This document shows positions 1 through 8,395 of a stretch of 64,000 nucleotides of DNA, one piece after another (positions within the stretch are counted from its first letter, which is position 1; each line of letters starts with the position of its first letter). A program made the position numbers and the translations under genes. The notes under the pieces are model-generated. The model was not told the DNA's origin. It was given only the letters and a program-made list of their open reading frames with translations, and ran no database searches. Source of the stretch: Pelomonas saccharophila_A (GTDB taxonomy: Bacteria > Pseudomonadota > Gammaproteobacteria > Burkholderiales > Burkholderiaceae_C); contig NZ_JAVDXU010000005.1 in assembly GCF_031458095.1 (NCBI RefSeq), positions 369,628 through 433,627 of the forward strand, written 5' to 3'.

Positions 1-613
1 CGATCTGGGCGATGGCGCGGGCCAGCACGGGCCTGGACGTGACCCAGCCCAGGGCCAGGCCGTGGCGCAGGATGGCGATCTCCTGGTCGACGCGCGCGGG
101 GTAGGCGGCCAGGCGCGCCAGCCATTGCCTGACCTGGGCCTCGTTGTTGACCGGCACATTGCGCGCAAAACCGGCCAGGGCCGACTGCGCGCCGGAGAGG
201 GTGCCCAGGGTCAGGGTGCGCCAGCCGGCAAAGCCCTGCAGGGCGACGTCCTGCTGGTAGCGGTGGATGAAGAGGGCCAGGGAGACGCGGTCGGTATCGT
301 TCAGCGGGCTGGCGTCCACGGCGCGGGCACGGGCCAGCATGTCGCGCGCAAAGGCGTCGCGCGCGGCGATGCCGGCCTCGGAACGGTCGCTGAGCTTGTC
401 GTTGAAGCGCAGGTCACCGCGCAGCGTGGCCCATTCCGGCGCGGCGCGGGTTTCGGATTCCCAGGCTTCGTCGAACAGGGCTTGCAGGGCCTGGTGGGCC
501 TTGGTGGCGGCATCGGGCGCGGTGGCGGGAGGCTTGGGCGTTGCCGTCTGGGCGGCCGCCGGGGCGGTCAGATGCAGGCCCGCGATCAGGGCTGCAACGA
601 GAGTGGGGCGCAA
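1..613 (-). CDS. DUF885 family secreted protein (C-terminus cut by window edge)
   Basis: This is the first ~204 codons of a minus-strand gene whose end lies outside the window. The N-terminus is a signal peptide (hydrophobic stretch ending near AAAQT), followed by a Pro/Ala-rich linker and the blocks WATLRGDLRFNDKLSD and DTDRVSLALFIHRYQQDV, which I recognise as the start of the DUF885 (PF05960) family. Members are exported, probably zinc-dependent peptidase-like proteins of unknown substrate. I chose the TTG at 613 because GGAG lies 6 nt upstream. An in-frame GTG 12 nt further upstream is the alternative. It is divergent from pdxA with a gap of about 70 bp. The family call is good; the function is not known from this fragment. 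Confidence 0.75.
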   Translation of the reverse strand, partial: MRPTLVAALIAGLHLTAPAAAQTATPKPPATAPDAATKAHQALQALFDEAWESETRAAPEWATLRGDLRFNDKLSDRSEAGIAARDAFARDMLARARAVDASPLNDTDRVSLALFIHRYQQDVALQGFAGWRTLTLGTLSGAQSALAGFARNVPVNNEAQVRQWLARLAAYPARVDQEIAILRHGLALGWVTSRPVLARAIAQI

Positions 614-686
614 GGGAATCTCCACATCGTGTATGGGCTGCGGGCAGTCTGCCAGCGCGCCCCCCGACGTGATGAAAGAATGACGC

Positions 687-1694
687 ATGACCCCGGAAAA
701 CTCCCTAGGCCAGCCCCTGGTCGTCAGCATGGGCGATGCCTGCGGCATCGGTCCCGAGATCATCGCCAAGCTGTGGCTTGAGCAGGCGCCGCGCGGCGCC
801 CTGGTCGTGGGCGACGTGGCCGTGATGCGCCGTGCCGTCGCGGCGGTTGGTGCCGGCCTGGCGGTGGCCGAACTGCGCGGGCCTGAGGAGTTAGGTCGCG
901 TGCCGCCGCGCTGCCTGCCGGTCTGGCAGCCGCCAGGCTTGCCGGCTGGGCTGGCCGACGTGCCGCTGGGCCAGGTCGATGCCCGCGCGGGCGCGGCCGC
1001 GGCCCAGTGCATCGAGGCGGCGGTCGGCCTGATCCAGGCCGGCCGGGCGCGCGCCCTCGTCACGGCGCCCATCCACAAGGAGGCCCTGCATGCGGCCGGC
1101 TCGCCCTATCCCGGCCATACCGAGATGCTGCAGGCCCTGGCGGGTGGCGTGCCGGTGCGCATGATGCTGGCCAACGAGGAGCTGCGCACGGTGCTGGTCA
1201 CCATCCACTGTTCGCTGCGCGAGGCCATCGCGCGTGTGACCCGCGAGGCGGTGGGCGAGACGTTGCGCATCACCCACACGGCCCTGAGGCGCATGGGCCT
1301 GGCGTCGCCGCGCATCGCGGTGGCGGGTTTGAACCCGCATGCGGGCGAGGGGGGGCTGTTCGGCGACGAGGAGATCCTGCACATCGCGCCCGCCATCGCC
1401 GATGCGCGGGCGGCGGGCATGGACGCCAGCGGCCCCTATGCGCCCGACACCATCTTCATGCGCGCTCGCCGCGGCGAGTTCGATGTCGTCGTCGCCATGG
1501 TGCACGACCATGGCCTGATCCCGGTCAAATACCTCGGCGTGGAGCAGGGCGTCAACGTGACCCTGGGCCTGCCCTTTGTGCGTACCAGTCCCGACCATGG
1601 CACGGCCTTTGACATCGCGGGGCGCGGCTTGGCCGACCCGGCGAGCCTAGGTGCGGCATTGGCAATGGCTCGACGGCTCAGCGCGCCGGCGTGA
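687..1694 (+). CDS. pdxA: 4-hydroxythreonine-4-phosphate dehydrogenase PdxA
   Basis: PdxA oxidises 4-phosphohydroxy-L-threonine in the DXP-dependent pyridoxal-5'-phosphate pathway, in the cytoplasm. The 335-aa length is normal. Visible family signatures are GDACGIGPEI near the N-terminus, HKEALHAAG, the metal-ligand histidines in PGHTEML, GLNPHAGEGG and MVHDHGLIP, and the C-terminal FVRTSPDHGTAFDIAG. In many proteobacteria pdxA lies between surA and rsmA (ksgA). Neither is here, so this may be the main gene relocated or a second PdxA/PdxA2-type paralogue. PdxA2-type proteins can act on other 4-phosphorylated hydroxy acids. The 3' end overlaps the convergent DUF1631 gene by 17 nt. Confidence 0.9.
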   Translation: MTPENSLGQPLVVSMGDACGIGPEIIAKLWLEQAPRGALVVGDVAVMRRAVAAVGAGLAVAELRGPEELGRVPPRCLPVWQPPGLPAGLADVPLGQVDARAGAAAAQCIEAAVGLIQAGRARALVTAPIHKEALHAAGSPYPGHTEMLQALAGGVPVRMMLANEELRTVLVTIHCSLREAIARVTREAVGETLRITHTALRRMGLASPRIAVAGLNPHAGEGGLFGDEEILHIAPAIADARAAGMDASGPYAPDTIFMRARRGEFDVVVAMVHDHGLIPVKYLGVEQGVNVTLGLPFVRTSPDHGTAFDIAGRGLADPASLGAALAMARRLSAPA

Positions 1695-4098
1695 GCGCAG
1701 CGAGCTGGGCGCGGGCGCGCGCGGTGGCGCGCTCGAGCAGGTAGGCGTTCTCGAAGGCGCGCATGCGGTCGGACTCGCAGAGCTTGCGCAGCATGCGGGC
1801 CGTCATCGTCACCGTCTCCTGGTGGCGGCTGCCGTGCGTGAAGATGAAGAAGCTGCGGCCGGCGCTGACATGGGCCAGGCGCACCTTCTGCCACTCGCTG
1901 CCGGTGTGCATCTGGTAGGCGAAGCCGATCTGCATGTTGTCCATCAGCCCGGCGCCGCCGCTGGGTTCGGACGCGGCCTCGGCGGCGGGAAGGCCATCGA
2001 TGGAGATGTCCACGGCCTGCAGCGGCTCGGCCGCGGCGACGGCGTCGTTACCCGACAGGTCCAGGTCCAGCTCGCCGTTCCAGTCGACATTGGCGTCCTC
2101 GACCAAGCCCAGGCTCTTGGCCTCGGCCGGCGTCAGGCGCTGGCTGGCGTCCAGCTCGCCGGGCGCGCTCTCGCCGGCCATGGGCTTGGCGAGATCGGCC
2201 TCGGCCGGCGGCGCGACGCCGAAGATCTGGTCCAGCTGCTTGATCAGCAGATTGGTGTCCAGGGCGCTCGGGGCCTGGCCCTTCAGCGATTCGGCATGGG
2301 CGGGCAGCAGCACGCCGAAGAAGTCCTTGCGCGGGCCGTCCGGCCAGCGGATCAGATCCATGCCCTCGTTGAGGGTGCGCATCAGATTGGGCAGTTCGCG
2401 CAGGAAGTCGGCGCGGGCGGCCGTGCCGCCCTTTGGCTGCACGCTCATGACCAGGGTGCGGCCCAGGGTGCGCAGGCGCAGGGCCCGCTCCGGCGCTCCC
2501 TCGCGCGAGGCCAGCACGATGGCCTGGCTCCAGACCTGGGCCAGGAAGGTGCGCAGGAAGTCCTGCATCGGCACCTTGGCCAGCTGCTGCTGCAGCTGCA
2601 GGGCGTAACGCTGCTGCAGGCGCAGGTCGGTCTCACGGCGCTCGACGACGGCGGCGGCGTCGCCCGCGGCCTTCAGCGTGTTGCGGGTCTGCTCGGTGAT
2701 GAAGGCTTCGAGGTCGTCCAGCTTGGCCGTGTAGACGTCCATGCGGTCGAAGTCGCCCTGGGCGACGTCCTGCACCAGATCACGCACATGGGCCAGGAAG
2801 GAACGGCCGGGGTCGTCGCTGAAATCGTCGAAGGCGCAAGCCAGCGAGGCCATGCGGTTGACGAAGGCGCGCACCGGATGGCGGCGCGACGAGAAGAAGG
2901 TCTCGTCGCCCAGGGCCACGCGCAGCACCGGCAGCTGCAGGCGGGCCAGCAGGCGCGCCATCTGCGGCGGCACCTTGGGATCGGACAGGATCTGGTCGAA
3001 CAGGCTGCCGACGACGTCGATGACCATGTGGTCCAGCCGGCCCGTGGCGAGCTGGCGCAGCTCGTCGCGATGCTGGTGGATCAGGTTGGTCGGCAGGGGC
3101 ATCTGGCCCCAGGCGCTGCTGGGCTCGCCGCTGACGGTGTCCAGGCCCATGCGGCCGGAGTTGCCGTGGCTGTCGTAGGCGGGCTCGTAGGCGCCGGGCG
3201 CCTGGGCCAGGCGGCGCAGCAGGTCCATCATCTGCGGGTCGACGCGCCCGAGGCCACCGCCGCCGCCACGGCCGCCATAGCCGCCCATGCCGCCGAAACC
3301 GGTGTTGCGGCCGCCGCCCTGGCCCAGGCCGCCATGGCCCGAGCCGCCGTAGCCGGAGCCGGAGCCGCCGTAGCCACCGCGGGTGGACATGCCGCCATGG
3401 CTGGAATCGAGGTCGCCCGGCTGGGTGGGAGCATTCAGGGCGCCGTGGCGCGAGGCCGCGCCGTCCGGCGTGGCGCGCACGCGCAGGTCCTGGGGGCGCA
3501 GGCCGCGCGAGCGCAGCAACTCGGCAATGTCCGCGTAGCAGGCGCGCATTTCCTGGGCCAGCGCCCGGGTCAGCTCGTCGGTCAGGGTCTGGCGGGTGAC
3601 GGGGTCGTCGGTGATGGCCTGGATGGCATCCAGCAGGCCCTGGGCGATGAGTTCGGGCCGCAGCGGGTTGCGCTCGCCGACCTGGATGCCCGCCACATAG
3701 GACTCGACCTCGCGCAGTTCCCACTCGCAGTGGTGGCCGATGGCCAGGCCGATGCGGTCGGCCGCCACCAGGTTGTTGACCTGGTCGTCGTCCATCAGCG
3801 AGAGCTCGCCCCAATCCTTCTTCTTGGCGGTGGGGGCCGTGGCGGGCAGCGTTTCGGATTGCTCCGCGGCGACCTGGCGGCGCAGGCTCTGCACGAATCT
3901 CTGGGAAAACACCGCCTGCTGCTGGCGGAACACGAATTGAGCCGCGAGCAGGGTGTCGCGGCGCTTGATGTTGCCGGCCGACAAGGCCGACAGCCCCAGG
4001 CCTTCCGCGCAGCGCTCAGCCGCCTGCTCACCCGCCAGACGGATGCGGGTCAGCGAGGCTTCGAGGTGCGGGTTCAGGCGAATCTCTGGCGCGTTCAT
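1678..4098 (-). CDS. DUF1631 family protein with Gly-rich insert
   Basis: This 806-aa protein has the length and blocks I know from betaproteobacterial DUF1631 (PF07793) proteins. Their function is not established. The C-terminal ~90 residues (around MQIGFAYQMHTGSEWQKVRL and SFFIFTHGS) look like the small beta-barrel often related to PilZ. Residues ~235-284 are an unusual low-complexity stretch made almost only of Gly with Tyr, Ser, Met and Arg. I start at the ATG at 4098 (MNAPEIRLN); the reading frame stays open further upstream into mscL but without homology. No signal peptide or membrane segment is visible, so it is probably cytoplasmic. Its end overlaps pdxA convergently. Confidence 0.8.
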   Translation of the reverse strand: MNAPEIRLNPHLEASLTRIRLAGEQAAERCAEGLGLSALSAGNIKRRDTLLAAQFVFRQQQAVFSQRFVQSLRRQVAAEQSETLPATAPTAKKKDWGELSLMDDDQVNNLVAADRIGLAIGHHCEWELREVESYVAGIQVGERNPLRPELIAQGLLDAIQAITDDPVTRQTLTDELTRALAQEMRACYADIAELLRSRGLRPQDLRVRATPDGAASRHGALNAPTQPGDLDSSHGGMSTRGGYGGSGSGYGGSGHGGLGQGGGRNTGFGGMGGYGGRGGGGGLGRVDPQMMDLLRRLAQAPGAYEPAYDSHGNSGRMGLDTVSGEPSSAWGQMPLPTNLIHQHRDELRQLATGRLDHMVIDVVGSLFDQILSDPKVPPQMARLLARLQLPVLRVALGDETFFSSRRHPVRAFVNRMASLACAFDDFSDDPGRSFLAHVRDLVQDVAQGDFDRMDVYTAKLDDLEAFITEQTRNTLKAAGDAAAVVERRETDLRLQQRYALQLQQQLAKVPMQDFLRTFLAQVWSQAIVLASREGAPERALRLRTLGRTLVMSVQPKGGTAARADFLRELPNLMRTLNEGMDLIRWPDGPRKDFFGVLLPAHAESLKGQAPSALDTNLLIKQLDQIFGVAPPAEADLAKPMAGESAPGELDASQRLTPAEAKSLGLVEDANVDWNGELDLDLSGNDAVAAAEPLQAVDISIDGLPAAEAASEPSGGAGLMDNMQIGFAYQMHTGSEWQKVRLAHVSAGRSFFIFTHGSRHQETVTMTARMLRKLCESDRMRAFENAYLLERATARARAQLAALTPAR

Positions 4099-4179
4099 CA
4101 ACTGGTGGCACGAGCGGCTTCTAAAGTATCGCGCCTGCAACAAGCGCGAGTTTTCAGCCAGTTGCCAAATCCGTGGCAC

Positions 4180-4210
4180 AAAAAAGCCCGGTAACCATTG
4201 CTTACCGGGC
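4180..4210 (-). terminator. Intrinsic terminator of mscL
   Basis: A 9-bp perfect stem (GCCCGGTAA/TTACCGGGC, 4186-4194 with 4202-4210) with a 7-nt loop is followed, reading the minus strand, by six T residues (4180-4185). It sits 20 nt past the mscL stop codon and separates mscL from the DUF1631 gene. Confidence 0.9.
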
Positions 4211-4229
4211 GGCGGAGCGGGGCGAGAGC

Positions 4230-4652
4230 TTAGCGCTTCAGCGAATCCCGGATCTCGCGCAGCAGCTGGATGTCTTCCGGCGTGGGCGGAGGCTCGGTCG
4301 GCGCGGGGGCGACTTCGGGCTCGCGCTTGAGGCGGTTGATCTGCTTGATCATCAGGAAGATGACGAAGGCCAGGATGATGAAATTCAGAGACACGGTGAG
4401 GAAACTGCCATAGGCCAGCACGGCGCCGGCCTTCTTGGCGTCGGCCAGGGTCGAGGCAGTCTGGCCGGCCAGCGGAATGAAGTAGTTGCTGAAATCCAGG
4501 CCGCCAAAGATCTTGCTGACGACCGGCATGATGACGTCGCCAACCAGGGAGTCGACGATCTTGCCGAAGGCGCCGCCGATGATCACGCCGACGGCCAGGT
4601 CGACGACATTGCCCTTGACGGCAAACTCCTTGAACTCGGAGAAGAAACTCAT
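4230..4652 (-). CDS. mscL: Large-conductance mechanosensitive channel MscL
   Basis: MscL is a homopentameric inner-membrane channel that opens under membrane tension to release solutes during hypo-osmotic shock. The 140-aa protein has the family N-terminal amphipathic helix and first membrane segment (FKEFAVKGNVVDLAVGVIIG), a short periplasmic loop, a second membrane segment (LNFIILAFVIFLMIK) and the C-terminal cytoplasmic helix ending in EDIQLLREIRDSLK. The start is supported by AAGGAGG 6-7 nt upstream of the ATG. It is a single-gene unit: a clear terminator follows, and it is divergent from the petABC operon across ~176 bp. Confidence 0.97.
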   Translation of the reverse strand: MSFFSEFKEFAVKGNVVDLAVGVIIGGAFGKIVDSLVGDVIMPVVSKIFGGLDFSNYFIPLAGQTASTLADAKKAGAVLAYGSFLTVSLNFIILAFVIFLMIKQINRLKREPEVAPAPTEPPPTPEDIQLLREIRDSLKR

Positions 4653-4781
4653 TCACGCCTCCTTGGCGGTGTCAGTGGGATGGCCGGGGGCGATGTTGGC
4701 GCCAAGTGCCAGGGGCCAGAAGCCGGGTAAACCTCGGGTCGGCAGCTTAGCGCGAGTCCGGGAGGTGCAGTGAGCGTCCGC

Positions 4782-4787
4782 TAGAAT
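4782..4787 (+). promoter_or_regulatory. Probable -10 element of the petABC promoter
   Basis: TAGAAT lies 41 nt upstream of the petA ATG and fits a sigma-70 -10 box. No convincing -35 is visible. A closely similar context (GCAGTGA, then TAGAATCC) recurs upstream of the tRNA-Thr gene at 8935, which supports its being a used promoter form in this genome. Confidence 0.5.
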
Positions 4788-4828
4788 CCTGAGTTGCCCC
4801 TGATCAGAAGTCTCTTTAGAGGACCCTC

Positions 4829-5425
4829 ATGAGTGACCAGCAAGTGGACCAAGGCAAGCGGACCTGGTTGATTGCAACCGGTTGTGCCGGCGCCGTTGGT
4901 GGCGTCGCGACGGCCGTGCCCTTCGTCAGCACTTTTGCGCCCAGTGAGCGCGCCAAGGCCGCCGGAGCCCCCGTCGAGGTCGACATCTCCGGCATCAAGC
5001 CGGGCGAGAAGCTCACCGTCGAATGGCGTGGCAAGCCCGTGTGGGTCGTGCGCCGCACGCCGGAACAACTGGCGGGCCTGAAGAAGAACGATGCCCAGCT
5101 GGCCGACCCGAATTCCGAACGCAAGGCCTTCCCCCTGCCGGAAGGCGTCAACAAGGAAACCCGCGCGATCAAGGACGAATTCCTCGTCGTCGTGGGCATC
5201 TGCTCGCATCTGGGCTGCTCGCCGAGCGACAAGTTCGCCGCCGGCCCCCAGCCCTCGCTGCCGGATGACTGGAACGGCGGCTTCCTGTGCCCCTGCCACG
5301 GCTCGACCTTCGACATGGCCGGTCGCGTCTTCAAGAACAAGCCCGCGCCGGACAACCTCGAGGTGCCGCCGTACATGTTCCTGTCCGACAGCCGCGTGCT
5401 GATCGGCGAGAGCAAGAAGGCCTAA
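4829..5425 (+). CDS. petA: Ubiquinol-cytochrome c reductase, Rieske iron-sulfur subunit
   Basis: This subunit carries the 2Fe-2S cluster that takes the first electron from ubiquinol at the Qo site of complex III. The 198-aa protein has an N-terminal KRTWL followed by one membrane helix. That is a KR rather than RR form of the Tat-like signal anchor. The cluster-binding boxes are CSHLGC (C125, H127, C130) and CPCHGS (C154, C156, H157). The SD AGAGGA lies a few nt before the ATG. It is the first gene of petABC, with petB 21 nt downstream. Confidence 0.97.
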   Translation: MSDQQVDQGKRTWLIATGCAGAVGGVATAVPFVSTFAPSERAKAAGAPVEVDISGIKPGEKLTVEWRGKPVWVVRRTPEQLAGLKKNDAQLADPNSERKAFPLPEGVNKETRAIKDEFLVVVGICSHLGCSPSDKFAAGPQPSLPDDWNGGFLCPCHGSTFDMAGRVFKNKPAPDNLEVPPYMFLSDSRVLIGESKKA

Positions 5426-5446
5426 ACAGGAAACACGGGACGAGAC

Positions 5447-6850
5447 ATGGCTGAATTCAAAGAAGCTCCCGCAGGCGCCTCGGTTGGCGTGAAGACCATG
5501 ACCTGGCTGGAGAACCGGTTCCCGACCGCGTTCGACGCCTACAAGGTCCACATGTCGGAGTACTACGCGCCGAAGAACTTCAACTGGTGGTACATCTTCG
5601 GCTCGCTGGCCCTGCTGGTGCTGGTGATCCAGATCGTCACCGGCATCTTCCTGGTGATGCACTACAAGCCCGATGCCGGCCTGGCCTTCGCGTCGGTCGA
5701 GTACATCATGCGCGACGTGCCCTGGGGCTGGCTGATCCGCTACATGCACAGCACCGGCGCCTCGGCCTTCTTCGTGGTCGTCTACCTGCACATGTTCCGC
5801 GGCCTGATCTACGGCAGCTACCGCAAGCCGCGCGAACTGGTCTGGATCTTCGGCTGCGCCATCTTCCTGTGCCTGATGGCCGAAGCCTTCATGGGCTATC
5901 TGCTGCCCTGGGGCCAGATGTCCTACTGGGGCGCCCAGGTCATCGTCAACCTGTTCGCCGCCGTGCCCTTCGTCGGCCCGGACCTGGCGCTGATGATCCG
6001 CGGCGACTACGTCGTCGGCGACGCCACGCTGAACCGCTTCTTCAGCTTCCACGTCATCGCCGTGCCGCTGGTGCTGCTGGGCCTCGTCGTGGCTCACCTG
6101 CTGGCCCTGCACGACGTCGGTTCCAACAACCCCGACGGCGTCGAGATCAAGAAGCACAAGGACGCGCAAGGCCGCCCGCTGGACGGCGTGCCCTTCCACC
6201 CCTTCTACACGGTGCACGACATCTACGGCGTCTGCATCTTCCTGATGGTCTTCACCGCCATCATCTTCTTCGCGCCGGAACTGGGCGGCTACTTCCTGGA
6301 GTACAACAACTTCATCCCGGCCGACCCGCTGAAGACGCCCGCCCACATCGCCCCGGTCTGGTACTTCACGCCGTTCTACTCGATGCTGCGCGCCACGACC
6401 GACGTGATGGTCAACGTGCTGTGCGGCGTCATCGGCATTGCTGCCGTCGTGAGCTTCCTGAAGGGCAAGTTCGGCGGCGCCGCCAAGGTGGCCCTGCTGG
6501 TCGCGGCCGGCGTGTTGATCTTCCTGCTCAAGGTCTTCGACGCCAAGTTCTGGGGCGTGGTCGTCATGGGCGGCGCGGTCATCATCCTGTTCTTCCTGCC
6601 CTGGCTGGACCACAGCCCGGTCAAGTCGATCCGCTACCGCCCCGACTGGCACAAATACGTCTACGGCGTCTTCGTCGTCTTCTTCCTGTGGCTGGGCTAT
6701 CTCGGCATCCAGCCGCCGAGCGACATGGGCACCCTGGTGGCCCAGGCCGGCACGCTGTTCTACTTCGGCTTCTTCCTGCTGATGCCGTGGTGGAGCCGCC
6801 TGGGGACGCCCAAGCCTGTGCCTGACCGTGTGACCTTCCACGCCCACTGA
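5447..6850 (+). CDS. petB: Cytochrome b subunit of the bc1 complex
   Basis: Cytochrome b is the membrane core of complex III and carries hemes bL and bH and the Qo and Qi quinone sites. At 467 aa it is a full cytochrome b including the C-terminal helices (cytochrome b6 plus subunit IV equivalent). The heme ligands appear to be H101/H202 and H115/H217, so the second pair of histidines is 15 residues apart. The Qo motif that is PEWY in many organisms reads PVWY here (303-306), the form I associate with beta- and gammaproteobacteria. It lies between petA and petC in one operon. Confidence 0.97.
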   Translation: MAEFKEAPAGASVGVKTMTWLENRFPTAFDAYKVHMSEYYAPKNFNWWYIFGSLALLVLVIQIVTGIFLVMHYKPDAGLAFASVEYIMRDVPWGWLIRYMHSTGASAFFVVVYLHMFRGLIYGSYRKPRELVWIFGCAIFLCLMAEAFMGYLLPWGQMSYWGAQVIVNLFAAVPFVGPDLALMIRGDYVVGDATLNRFFSFHVIAVPLVLLGLVVAHLLALHDVGSNNPDGVEIKKHKDAQGRPLDGVPFHPFYTVHDIYGVCIFLMVFTAIIFFAPELGGYFLEYNNFIPADPLKTPAHIAPVWYFTPFYSMLRATTDVMVNVLCGVIGIAAVVSFLKGKFGGAAKVALLVAAGVLIFLLKVFDAKFWGVVVMGGAVIILFFLPWLDHSPVKSIRYRPDWHKYVYGVFVVFFLWLGYLGIQPPSDMGTLVAQAGTLFYFGFFLLMPWWSRLGTPKPVPDRVTFHAH

Positions 6851-6870
6851 GCCGCGGAGCAAGAACACCA

Positions 6871-7641
6871 ATGAAAAAGCTGATCGCCATCCTGCTGGCT
6901 TCGCTGAGCCTGGCCGGTGCCGCCCACGCCTCGAGCGGCGGCATCGAGTGGGACAAGTTCCCCAAGGAAAAGATGTCGGACATGGCCGCGCTGCAGCACG
7001 GCGCCAAGCTGTTCGTCAACTACTGCCTGAACTGCCATTCGGCCGCCTACATGCGCTACAACCGCATGCGCGACCTGGGCCTGACCGAAGCCGACATCAA
7101 GAACAACCTGCTGTTCGCGGCCGACAAGGTCGGTGAGACCATGAAGGTCAGCCTCGACGCCAAGGAAGCCAAGGCCTTCTTCGGCGCCAACCCGCCCGAC
7201 CTGTCGGTCATCGCCCGCTCGCGCGCCGACGGCGCCAAGGGTTCGGGGGCCGACTATCTCTACACCTATATGCGGAACTTCTACCGCGACGACACCAAGG
7301 CCACGGGTTGGAACAACCTGGCCTTCCCGAGCGTCGCCATGCCGCATGTGATGTGGGAGCTGCAGGGCCAGCGCGCCGCCAAGTTCGAGGAAGTCGCCGA
7401 CCCGCACGACCACGAGAAGAAGACCCATGTCTTCGCCGGCTATCAGCAGCTGACGCCCGGCACCCTGACCGAGCGCCAGTACGACGAAGCCGTGGCCGAC
7501 CTGGTCGCCTATCTGCAGTGGATGGGCGAGCCTGCACAGGGCCAGCGCTTCCAGCTCGGCGTCATCGTGCTGATCTTCCTCGGCTTCCTGACCGTGTTCG
7601 CCTGGCGTCTGAACGCCTCGTACTGGAAGGACGTGAAGTAA
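6871..7641 (+). CDS. petC: Cytochrome c1 subunit of the bc1 complex
   Basis: Cytochrome c1 accepts electrons from the Rieske protein and passes them to a soluble or membrane cytochrome c. The 256-aa precursor has a signal peptide (MKKLIAILLASLSLAGAAHA), a single CLNCH heme-attachment site (C52, C55, H56), a likely axial Met in the AMPHVMWEL segment, and a C-terminal membrane anchor (VIVLIFLGFLTVFAWRL). It is the last gene of petABC and is followed by an intrinsic terminator. Confidence 0.97.
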   Translation: MKKLIAILLASLSLAGAAHASSGGIEWDKFPKEKMSDMAALQHGAKLFVNYCLNCHSAAYMRYNRMRDLGLTEADIKNNLLFAADKVGETMKVSLDAKEAKAFFGANPPDLSVIARSRADGAKGSGADYLYTYMRNFYRDDTKATGWNNLAFPSVAMPHVMWELQGQRAAKFEEVADPHDHEKKTHVFAGYQQLTPGTLTERQYDEAVADLVAYLQWMGEPAQGQRFQLGVIVLIFLGFLTVFAWRLNASYWKDVK

Positions 7642-7678
7642 CTGCCAAGTCCCGGCGCACCCCAAAGGGGCGCCAAAC

Positions 7679-7722
7679 ACGCAGTGGGGAGGGCGTTCAG
7701 CCACCCACTGCGTTTGCTTTTT
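7679..7722 (+). terminator. Intrinsic terminator of petABC
   Basis: A 10-bp perfect stem (ACGCAGTGGG/CCCACTGCGT) with a 15-nt loop is followed by TTGCTTTTT. A second GC-rich stem without a T-run lies just upstream at 7654-7674. Both are between the petC stop and the sspA start. Confidence 0.85.
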
Positions 7723-7777
7723 GCGCGGCGTCGCGCCGCGTGTGTTTTGATTGACTGACCCCTCGGGAGCCCAAGCC

Positions 7778-8395
7778 ATGATGGTCCTCTACTCCGGTAC
7801 CACCGACCCCTACTCGCACCGCTGCCGCTTTGTGCTGTTCGAGAAAGGCATGGACTTCGAAATCCGTGACGTTGACCTGTTCGCGAAGCCCGAAGACATC
7901 GCTCTGATGAACCCGTACAACGAGGTGCCCATCCTCGTCGAGCGCGATCTCATCCTGTACGAATCGCACATCATCAACGAGTACATCGACGAGCGCTTCC
8001 CGCATCCGCAGCTGATGCCCGGCGACCCGGTCGCCCGTGCCCGCGTGCGCCTGTTCCTGCTGAACTTCGAGAAGGAGCTGTTCGCCCATGTGAACATCCT
8101 CGAAGGCCGCGGCACGACGACCAAGGCGACGGACAAGCAGCTCGAGAAGGCCCGCTCGCAGATCCGCGACCGCCTGACCCAGCTCGCCCCGATCTTCCTG
8201 AAGAACAAGTACATGCTGGGCGACGACTTCTCGATGCTCGACGTGGCCATCGCGCCGCTGCTGTGGCGCCTGGACTACTACGGCATCGACATGTCCAAGA
8301 ACGCGCTGCCGCTGCTGAAGTACGCCGAGCGGATCTTCAGCCGCCCCGCCTACATCGAGGCGCTGACGCCGTCCGAAAAGGTCATGCGACGCTGA
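7778..8395 (+). CDS. sspA: Stringent starvation protein A (GST-fold)
   Basis: SspA is an RNA-polymerase-associated regulator with a glutathione-S-transferase fold that lacks GST catalysis. The 205-aa protein begins MMVLYSGTTDPYSHRCRFVL and has the family segment NPYNEVPILVERDLILYES. I chose the ATG at 7778, preceded by GGGAG; an upstream in-frame start at 7751 would add residues absent from the family. Its stop overlaps the sspB start by one base, so SspA and SspB are translationally linked. The petABC-sspAB order is typical of Burkholderiales. Confidence 0.95.
   Translation: MMVLYSGTTDPYSHRCRFVLFEKGMDFEIRDVDLFAKPEDIALMNPYNEVPILVERDLILYESHIINEYIDERFPHPQLMPGDPVARARVRLFLLNFEKELFAHVNILEGRGTTTKATDKQLEKARSQIRDRLTQLAPIFLKNKYMLGDDFSMLDVAIAPLLWRLDYYGIDMSKNALPLLKYAERIFSRPAYIEALTPSEKVMRR

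Noticed and set aside
1651..4194. Long open frame (847 codons) on the plus strand opposite the DUF1631 gene
   Set aside because: It is an antisense shadow of a GC-rich gene: the product is a low-complexity Gly/Ala/Gln/His mix without domains, while the opposite strand encodes a recognisable family.
4781..6871. Long minus-strand open frame (696 codons) opposite petA and petB
   Set aside because: The plus strand carries unmistakable Rieske and cytochrome b genes; the antisense product is rich in His, Asp, Gln and Val repeats typical of shadow frames.
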